A DNA stretch of 5,181 nucleotides from Treponema sp. Its GTDB lineage: Bacteria > Spirochaetota > Spirochaetia > Treponematales > Breznakiellaceae. The stretch covers positions 1-5,181 of the forward strand of contig JAITQR010000199.1 in the NCBI GenBank assembly GCA_031288815.1. The letters are read 5' to 3'. Position numbers and translations under genes: made by a program. The notes beneath the pieces are model-generated. The model searched no databases. It had not been told where the DNA came from and saw nothing but the letters and a program-made list of their open reading frames with translations. Positions 1-4,062 of the stretch are shown here, one piece after another (the stretch's first letter is position 1; each line of letters begins with the position of its first letter).

Positions 1-604
1 CCCCGGCCACGATATTCCCCCACTGATCGTCCCCGCCGATCTGGAGCCGGCAGCCGTAGCGGCGGTAAAGTTCCAGGAAGTCATAGCTCTGTAAAAGCTG
101 GTAGTTAAACTCAATAAAGGAAAGGCCCGTTTCCAGCCGCATCTTGTAAGACTCGAAACTGAGCATCCGGTTAACGGAAAAATGGCTCCCTATTTCCCGC
201 AGAAAGTCGATGTAGTTCAGGCCGGCCAGCCAGTCCTTGTTGTTCACCGGCCGGGCGCCGTTACCGTCAAAGCCCACAAATTTGTCAAGCTGAACCCGGA
301 TAGCCTCGGTGTTCCTGTCCAGTTGCTCATAGCTCAGCATTTTCCGCGTCTCGATCTTGCCCGAAGGATCGCCGATACGGGCCGTGCCGCCGCCCAGCAG
401 GGCAAGCCCCTTATGCCCGGCCTCCCGCAGGTGACGGAAGGCGAAGTAGGGAACCATGTGGCCGATATGCAGGCTGCCGCCGGTAGGATCGGTTCCCTCG
501 TAAAAGGTAAGAGGCCCCTCGTCCATAAGGCGGGAAAGCCCCTCAGCATCGGTACACTGCTGGAAAAAACCTCGGATTTTCAAATTTTCGATAGCGGCGT
601 TCAT
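1..604 (-). CDS. tyrS: Tyrosyl-tRNA synthetase, N-terminal part (truncated by window edge)
   Basis: The enzyme attaches tyrosine to tRNA-Tyr in the cytoplasm, using ATP. Read on the minus strand from the ATG at 604-602, the frame is open for 201 codons to the window edge. It shows a class I synthetase core. YEGTDPT (residues 35-41) is followed by the ATP-binding HIGH motif at 46-49. IGDPSGK (77-83) contains D79, and NYQLLQSYD (167-175) carries Y168, Q172 and D175. GGDDQWGNI (190-198) contains Q194. These match the tyrosine-binding positions known from bacterial TyrRS (Y34, D78, Y169, Q173, D176 and Q195 in the Geobacillus enzyme). The KMSKS loop and tRNA-binding C-terminal domain lie outside the window. 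The start is supported by AAGGA at 617-613 and by the usual family N-terminus. Overall wording resembles treponemal TyrRS as I recall it. Nothing visible suggests it is broken. Confidence 0.96.
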   Translation of the reverse strand, partial: MNAAIENLKIRGFFQQCTDAEGLSRLMDEGPLTFYEGTDPTGGSLHIGHMVPYFAFRHLREAGHKGLALLGGGTARIGDPSGKIETRKMLSYEQLDRNTEAIRVQLDKFVGFDGNGARPVNNKDWLAGLNYIDFLREIGSHFSVNRMLSFESYKMRLETGLSFIEFNYQLLQSYDFLELYRRYGCRLQIGGDDQWGNIVAG

Positions 605-612
605 CAAGACCA

Positions 613-617
613 TCCTT
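613..617 (-). promoter_or_regulatory. tyrS ribosome binding site
   Basis: On the minus strand AAGGA lies 8 nt before the ATG at 604-602. This is a good Shine-Dalgarno match with normal spacing and fixes the tyrS start. Confidence 0.8.
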
Positions 618-621
618 GCTA

Positions 622-640
622 CGCGGGAATACACCCCGCG
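622..640 (-). promoter_or_regulatory. Hairpin in the tyrS 5' leader
   Basis: Arms CGCGGG (622-627) and CCCGCG (635-640) form a perfect 6-bp GC stem with a 7-nt loop. The stem ends 4 nt before the tyrS Shine-Dalgarno site, inside the predicted leader. It has no U-tract, so it is not an intrinsic terminator, and no T-box features (specifier loop, antiterminator bulge) are visible. It may affect ribosome access or mRNA stability. The function is inferred; the palindrome is directly visible. Confidence 0.5.
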
Positions 641-659
641 AAAACATACATTCACCGGT

Positions 660-687
660 AGTATACCCGAATTCCCCGCCTTGATAA
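660..687 (-). promoter_or_regulatory. Probable tyrS promoter
   Basis: On the minus strand a -10 box TATACT (665-660, 5 of 6 to consensus) is preceded by TTATCA (687-682, 4 of 6) with a 16-bp spacer. Transcription would start near 653 and give a leader of about 49 nt containing the 622-640 hairpin. The -35 match is weak. Confidence 0.5.
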
Positions 688-740
688 AGAAGCGCATTGC
701 CCAATCCCGGTATCTGTCCTATATTTGTTTATACAGGGGA

Positions 741-817
741 GGCTGTTCCAAAACTTCAGTTTTTGGAACACGCTCAGGGCTGTTTCAAAAACCAACCGGC
801 TTTTGGAACCGGCTCAG
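741..817. repeat. Two tandem palindromic units (REP-like)
   Basis: Unit 1 (741-777) and unit 2 (778-817) both begin GGCTGTT(C/T)CAAAA and end near TTTTGGAAC...GCTCAG. They are head-to-tail copies of 37 and 40 nt with diverged centres. Unit 1 contains a perfect 10-bp inverted repeat, TGTTCCAAAA (744-753) and TTTTGGAACA (761-770), around a 7-nt loop. In unit 2 the stem is imperfect and the loop is longer. The units are non-coding on the evidence here. The arrangement resembles dispersed REP-type palindromes, but whether it recurs in this genome cannot be seen from one window. Confidence 0.7.
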
Positions 818-828
818 GCAACAATTCC

Positions 829-874
829 CCCGCCGCCAAAACGCGGAGCGGCGGGTTGCCCCGTCTTGAGACGG
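829..874. repeat. Two GC-rich hairpins upstream of the nuclease-like gene
   Basis: CCCGCCGC (829-836) pairs with GCGGCGGG (848-855), an 8-bp perfect stem with an 11-nt loop. Immediately after it, CCGTC (861-865) pairs with GACGG (870-874) around TTGA. Neither is followed by a T-run, so they are not clear terminators. With the 741-817 units they make an almost continuous block of palindromes ending 26 nt before the ATG at 901. Confidence 0.6.
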
Positions 875-900
875 CGTGACGTATTTTTCAGGCAGTGTAT

Positions 901-1542
901 ATGGCAATCCCACAAAATACCGCTCTCCCGCCCGGGTACGAGGGACTCACCTTTGAAAAGGTCTGGGCGGTTATCCAGGAAACCGGCCGGCAGATGAGGG
1001 AACAGTTTCAAGAAACTGACCGGCAGCTGAAGAAGCAAAGGCGGGAAACCGACCGGCAGCTGAAAGAACAGTTTCAGGAAACCGAAAAGCTCATGCGGCA
1101 AAATCAAAAGATGATGAGCGATCTGGGGCGGAAATTCGGCAAGATCATCGAGCATATGTTCATTCCCAACCTCAAGGAAAAGTTTAACGCCCTGGGGTAT
1201 GTGTTTGAAAAGTCTTCCCCCAATGTGCTTATCGAGAGCAAAGAACACAATATCTATACGGAGATAGACGTGTTCCTTGAGAACGGCGATTGCGCCCTGG
1301 CGGTGGAGGTAAAAACCCAGGCGAACAGCAACGATATCCGGGAACATATCGAAAGGATGGAAAAGCTGCGGCGGTATTTTGATCTGCACCATGACAAAAG
1401 AAAGCTGTACGGGGCGGTGGCCGCGGCGGTGATTCCCGGTAATGTGTATGACTACGGGCTGAAGCAGGGTTTCTATATCATCCGGCAGTCCGGGGACAGC
1501 GTCAGTATAGAAGAGCCCCCGGACAGGCCGAAGGCCTGGTAA
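901..1542 (+). CDS. Coiled-coil protein with PD-(D/E)XK nuclease-like domain (DUF3782-type)
   Basis: Function is not established. The 213-residue protein has three parts: a short N-terminal segment (1-25, with LTFEKVW at 16-22), a charged coiled coil made of four 11-residue repeats (26-69), and an alpha/beta domain (about 76-203). The last part looks like a PD-(D/E)XK fold: helix residue E84, then D123 in TEIDVFLENGD, then E136-V-K138 in LAVEVKTQ, a classical D...ExK site. These residues suggest metal-dependent DNA binding or cleavage, but activity is inferred. I recall similar multicopy hypothetical proteins in treponemes and other bacteria. ATG 901 is preferred over GTG 895 because AGG at 890-892 lies 8 nt before the ATG but only 2 nt before the GTG. 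No signal peptide or membrane segment is seen. The gene stands alone, flanked on both sides by palindromes. No partner methylase or helicase is present, which argues against an ordinary restriction system. Confidence 0.85.
   Translation: MAIPQNTALPPGYEGLTFEKVWAVIQETGRQMREQFQETDRQLKKQRRETDRQLKEQFQETEKLMRQNQKMMSDLGRKFGKIIEHMFIPNLKEKFNALGYVFEKSSPNVLIESKEHNIYTEIDVFLENGDCALAVEVKTQANSNDIREHIERMEKLRRYFDLHHDKRKLYGAVAAAVIPGNVYDYGLKQGFYIIRQSGDSVSIEEPPDRPKAW
976..1107 (+). repeat. Four tandem 33-bp coding repeats (11-residue units)
   Basis: Codons 26-69 form four 11-residue units: QETGRQMREQF, QETDRQLKKQR, RETDRQLKEQF and QETEKLMRQNQ. The 33-nt period is also visible in the DNA (for example gaaac[ct]gaccggcagctgaa in units 2 and 3). 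An 11-residue period fits a hendecad, a slightly right-handed coiled coil. Near-identical units 2 and 3 suggest recent duplication and possible copy-number variation between homologues. Confidence 0.85.
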
Positions 1543-1570
1543 ACCGGCGAAGGCCCGGTCCGGCCGCATC

Positions 1571-1604
1571 AACAACCTCGCCCTGAAGGGCGAAGTATGT
1601 TGTT
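1571..1604. repeat. Stem-loop A, interrupted palindrome
   Basis: Outer arms AACAAC (1571-1576) and GTTGTT (1599-1604) enclose the inner stem TCGCCCT (1578-1584) and AGGGCGA (1587-1593) with GA between. The internal loop is asymmetric: 1 nt on the 5' side and 5 nt (agtat) on the 3' side. No T-run follows. Its core nearly matches that of stem-loop B. Confidence 0.75.
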
Positions 1605-1625
1605 CTCCCGTGGTGGTTAGACTCA

Positions 1626-1671
1626 GGGTTTAATACCTTAAGAACGCCCTAAAGGGCGGGGTATTAAACCC
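1626..1671. repeat. Stem-loop B, interrupted palindrome with 12-bp outer arms
   Basis: Outer arms GGGTTTAATACC (1626-1637) and GGTATTAAACCC (1660-1671) are perfect 12-bp inverted repeats. Inside is CGCCCT (1645-1650) pairing with AGGGCG (1653-1658). The internal loop has 7 nt on the 5' side and 1 nt on the 3' side. The core at 1645-1658 matches 1579-1592 in stem-loop A at 13 of 14 bases. Possible explanations are a non-autonomous IS200/IS605-like remnant, a REP-type element or a structured RNA. No transposase is visible. Confidence 0.8.
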
Positions 1672-1764
1672 TTCGCTACGAATAAAAGCCCCGTCCAAAT
1701 TTCGGATTATAAAGGTGAAAACGCCGTTTTGTGATTCGCCCTCTTACCCTTTACAAGGCCCCCT

Positions 1765-1773
1765 TGCTATAAT
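1765..1773 (+). promoter_or_regulatory. Extended -10 promoter for the HD hydrolase-mnmA operon
   Basis: TGCTATAAT is a perfect TATAAT (1768-1773) with the extended -10 TGn motif. No good -35 box is present at 16-18 bp; TTTACA at 1750-1755 is only 12 bp away. Initiation 7 nt downstream of the -10 box would fall at about 1780, the A of the start codon, which predicts a leaderless or nearly leaderless mRNA. Confidence 0.7.
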
Positions 1774-1779
1774 AAGCCC

Positions 1780-2376
1780 ATGGGCGGATTAAAATCGGCT
1801 TTGTCCCGGCGGCAGGCCTGGGAGCTTTTGCGGAAACACAACAAGGATCCCTTCCACATCCAGCATGCCTTGACGGCGGAGGGGGTAATGCGCTGGTACG
1901 CAAAAGAGCTGGGCTATGGGGACGAGGAGGAGTTCTGGGCCGTGGTGGGGCTTCTCCATGACATTGATTTTGAGGAATATCCGGATCAGCATTGTCTTAA
2001 AGCGCCGGAACTGCTCCGGGCGGGGGGCGCCGACCAGGCCCTGATTCACGGGGTATGCAGCCACGGCTACGAACTTACGGTGGACATTAAACCGGAACAC
2101 GAGATGGAGAAGGTCCTCTACGCCACGGATGAGCTTACCGGGCTTATCTGGGCGGCGGCGATTATCCGGCCTTCCAAAAGCGTCATGGACATGGAAGTAA
2201 AGTCCGTCAAGAAGAAGTACAAGGCGGCGAACTTTGCCGCCGGCTGCTCCCGGGAAGTTATCGAAAAGGGCGCGGCCATGCTGGGCTGGGATCTGGACAA
2301 GGTGATTGGCCGGACTATCCTGGCCATGCGTTCCTGCGAGCTGGAGATCGCCGCGGTAATGGACAAGATCTCCTGA
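1780..2376 (+). CDS. HD-domain hydrolase (predicted metal-dependent phosphohydrolase)
   Basis: This is a cytoplasmic 198-residue protein of the HD superfamily, of the small single-domain type annotated as predicted HD hydrolase in many Firmicutes and other anaerobes. The substrate is unknown. The HD-type metal site is visible: H29 in HIQHALTAEG, the H60-D61 pair in VVGLLHDIDFE, H90 and H95 in IHGVCSHGYE, and D117 in ATDELTGLIWAAA. Those stretches and RPSKSVMDMEVKSVKKK (130-146) are the conserved wording I recall for this family. Length fits the family. No membrane segment or fused regulatory domain is present. The ATG at 1780 has no Shine-Dalgarno site (upstream bases are aataagccc), which agrees with a leaderless start; TTG 1801 is a less likely alternative. 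Its stop codon overlaps the proposed CTG start of mnmA, so the two genes are probably co-transcribed and translationally coupled. A role in tRNA or nucleotide metabolism is only guilt by association. Confidence 0.9.
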   Translation: MGGLKSALSRRQAWELLRKHNKDPFHIQHALTAEGVMRWYAKELGYGDEEEFWAVVGLLHDIDFEEYPDQHCLKAPELLRAGGADQALIHGVCSHGYELTVDIKPEHEMEKVLYATDELTGLIWAAAIIRPSKSVMDMEVKSVKKKYKAANFAAGCSREVIEKGAAMLGWDLDKVIGRTILAMRSCELEIAAVMDKIS

Positions 2377-3452
2377 AAGCGCTTATCGCCATGTCCGGGG
2401 GGGTGGACAGTTCCGTGGCGGCGGCGTTGATGCTGAAACAGGGTTACCGGTGCGCCGGCGTTACCCTCAAGCTCTATAGCGGAGAGGACGGAGCGGGAAA
2501 CGCCGCCCCCGGTGTACGGCTTCGGGGCTGCTGTTCCCTGGCCGATGTGAACGACGCCCGGCAAGCGGCCTACCGCCTGGGAATGCCCCACTATGTGCTG
2601 AATTTTACCGAAGCCTTCCGTGACGAGGTGATCCGCCGTTTCGTGGAAACCTACGAGGCCGGGGCCACCCCCAACCCCTGTATAGACTGTAACCGTTACA
2701 TCAAATTCGAACGGCTTCTCTACCGGGCCGGCCAGTTGGGTTTCGATCTCCTGGTTACCGGCCACTACGCCCGGATAGAACGGGAAGGAAGCAGGTTCCT
2801 CCTGAAAAAGGCGGCGGATCTCAAAAAAGACCAGAGCTACGTGCTCTACTGCCTTACCCAGGAACAGCTCGAAAAAACCCGCTTCCCCCTGGGAGGCATG
2901 AACAAGAGCCAGGTACGGGAGATGGCCTCGGAACTGGGCTTCGCCAACGCGGAAAAACCGGACAGCCAGGATATCTGCTTCGTCCCCGACGGGGACTACG
3001 GCGCCTTTATGGAACGCCGGGCCGGGAAGCCCTACCCCGGGGGGGACATCGTGGACAAGTCGGGAAAAATTCTGGGGAGGCACCGGGGCCTTGTCCGCTA
3101 CACCATCGGCCAGCGGCGGGGCCTGGGGGTGGCCATGAACGAGCCGGTGTACGTTAGCGCCAAGGATACGGCCGCCAACACCGTAACCCTGGGGCCGGAG
3201 GCGGATCTCTACTCAAAAACCCTGAGGGCCGGAAACATAAACCTTATCGCCCTCCCCCGGCTGGAAAGACCCGTCCGCGTCCGGGTAAAGACCCGCTACC
3301 TCCAGGCGGAACAGTGGGCCACCGCGGAACAAACCGGGGAAGACGAAATCCGGATAGAATTCGACCAGGCCCAGCGGGCCCTCACCCCCGGTCAGGCCGC
3401 GGTAATGTACGACGGGGACACGGTGGTAGGCGGCGGCGTTATCAGGCTTTAA
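2373..3452 (+). CDS. mnmA: tRNA-specific 2-thiouridylase MnmA
   Basis: MnmA activates U34 of tRNA-Lys, -Glu and -Gln with ATP and inserts sulfur, giving s2U at the wobble position. Counting from CTG 2373 (359 residues), the PP-loop SGGVDSS is at 8-14. The CxxC pair C103/C106 lies in NPCIDCNRYIKF, the conserved TGHYAR is at 129-134, and C202 lies in DSQDICFV. C106 and C202 match E. coli C102 and C199, the catalytic pair; C103 makes a CxxC + C set. The central and beta-barrel C-terminal domains are complete (for example YTIGQRRGLGV). Length fits the family (E. coli 368). The first ATG (2391) is the M of MSGGVDSS and would delete the first beta strand. The in-frame codons from 2373 read (CTG)KALIAMSGG, the usual family N-terminus, and CTG overlaps the upstream TGA. 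GGA at 2361-2363 is a weak Shine-Dalgarno site for it; none precedes 2391. The start is therefore probable but not certain. Confidence 0.93.
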   Translation: MKALIAMSGGVDSSVAAALMLKQGYRCAGVTLKLYSGEDGAGNAAPGVRLRGCCSLADVNDARQAAYRLGMPHYVLNFTEAFRDEVIRRFVETYEAGATPNPCIDCNRYIKFERLLYRAGQLGFDLLVTGHYARIEREGSRFLLKKAADLKKDQSYVLYCLTQEQLEKTRFPLGGMNKSQVREMASELGFANAEKPDSQDICFVPDGDYGAFMERRAGKPYPGGDIVDKSGKILGRHRGLVRYTIGQRRGLGVAMNEPVYVSAKDTAANTVTLGPEADLYSKTLRAGNINLIALPRLERPVRVRVKTRYLQAEQWATAEQTGEDEIRIEFDQAQRALTPGQAAVMYDGDTVVGGGVIRL

Positions 3453-3924
3453 GGGGCTTGACCCAGCTACTGATCCTCAGCGCCAACTCCCCGTTTTCCG
3501 CCATTTTCCGGGGGCCGGTAAAGTCGATCTCCCCTGCTACGGTGTTTCCCTCCAGCAGAGCCCGAAGCTTCTCCATGGCCTTGCCCCTGCCGCCCCGGTG
3601 GCAGAGAAAAAGGGCGATCCTTTTCCCCTTGAGCTTTGCCGCGTCAAGCCAGGAAACCAGGGCCGGCGCGGGGGAACCCGCCCAGACCGGGCCGCCTACC
3701 ACGATAAGATCGTAGTCCTCCGGTTTCAGCGCCAGGGGCTTCAGGGCGGGCTTGGCATGGGAAAAAACCTGCCTGCCTCCCCAGACGTACTTCGCCAGGC
3801 CGCCGCGCCTCTTTTCATCCTGGGTCTCGATCCGGAAAATATCCGCCTGCAGGGGGTCTTTCAGAGCCTGGGCAACCAGAACCGAACCGCCGTCATAGGA
3901 ATAGTAAACTACCGCCGTTTTCAT
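3442..3924 (-). CDS. Flavodoxin-like (flavodoxin family) protein
   Basis: This 160-residue soluble protein has a flavodoxin fold and probably binds FMN for single-electron transfer or as a small reductase; the partner is unknown. Beta strand 1 and the phosphate loop are at 2-16 (KTAVVYYSYDGGSVL). The strand and loop YDLIVVGGPVWAGSPAPAL (71-89) carry the aromatic W81 expected next to the flavin ring, and KRIALFLCHRGG (101-112) forms a further strand and loop. The phosphate loop is GGS where related proteins usually have GNT, a mild departure. Length is typical. The start ATG (3924-3922) has a strong AAAGAGG Shine-Dalgarno site at 3936-3930. The gene converges on mnmA and overlaps its last 11 bp, and it is divergent from the ABC gene. 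No convincing promoter is seen on its strand. Confidence 0.9.
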   Translation of the reverse strand: MKTAVVYYSYDGGSVLVAQALKDPLQADIFRIETQDEKRRGGLAKYVWGGRQVFSHAKPALKPLALKPEDYDLIVVGGPVWAGSPAPALVSWLDAAKLKGKRIALFLCHRGGRGKAMEKLRALLEGNTVAGEIDFTGPRKMAENGELALRISSWVKPLKA

Positions 3925-3929
3925 AAGCG

Positions 3930-3936
3930 CCTCTTT
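3930..3936 (-). promoter_or_regulatory. Ribosome binding site of the flavodoxin gene
   Basis: On the minus strand AAAGAGG is followed by 5 nt and the ATG at 3924-3922. It is the strongest Shine-Dalgarno match in the window and contrasts with the absent sites before the HD and ABC genes. Confidence 0.75.
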
Positions 3937-4021
3937 CGGGGGAACCCCGCTTCGGCGGAGGCTCCCAAACTGTCGGCAGTACCGCCGGCGTTGCCGTCAA
4001 CAAGTGTCGTTGGCAGCGCCG

Positions 4022-4050
4022 TTGGCATATACCGGTTAAAATGATATAAC
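4022..4050 (+). promoter_or_regulatory. Sigma70-type promoter of the ABC exporter
   Basis: The -35 box TTGGCA (4022-4027, 5 of 6) and the -10 box TATAAC (4045-4050, 5 of 6) are separated by exactly 17 bp. The predicted start at about 4056-4058 leaves only 5-7 nt before the ATG at 4063. The -35 box is part of CGTTGGCA, which occurs twice 12 bp apart (4008-4015 and 4020-4027). This may be coincidence or a regulator half-site pair. Confidence 0.7.
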
Positions 4051-4062
4051 GAATTAAGCGCC

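Noticed and set aside
182..661. Plus-strand open frame of 159 codons
   Set aside because: It is antisense to tyrS, whose HIGH and GGDDQWGN motifs are on the minus strand.
741..817. CRISPR-like array
   Set aside because: There are only two adjacent units, with no spacers between them and no cas genes.
895..900. GTG 895 as start of the nuclease-like gene
   Set aside because: AGG at 890-892 is 8 nt from ATG 901 but only 2 nt from GTG 895, so ATG 901 is better placed.
681..997. Three overlapping short plus-strand frames of 60-90 codons
   Set aside because: They run through the palindromic repeats, lack good ribosome binding sites and show no protein features.
1543..1559. ACCGG/CCGGT hairpin after the nuclease-like gene as terminator
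   Set aside because: It is a 5-bp stem without a following T-run and is expected by chance in GC-rich DNA.
814..1575. Minus-strand open frame of 253 codons
   Set aside because: It is antisense to the nuclease-like gene. Its L/F/P-rich repeats are the mirror of the 33-bp coding repeats.
1718..1730. AAAAC-gcc-GTTTT small palindrome as operator or terminator
   Set aside because: The stem is short and lies about 40 bp upstream of the -10 box. There is no further support.
1750..1773. TTTACA as -35 partner of the 1768-1773 -10 box
   Set aside because: The spacer is 12 bp, too short for sigma70. The extended -10 motif explains the promoter without it.
2118..3083. Minus-strand open frame of 321 codons
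   Set aside because: It is a shadow of the HD gene and mnmA caused by high GC at third codon positions. No motif is recognisable.
3598..4044. Plus-strand open frame of 148 codons
   Set aside because: It is antisense to the flavodoxin gene and runs into the promoter of the ABC gene. It has no family resemblance.
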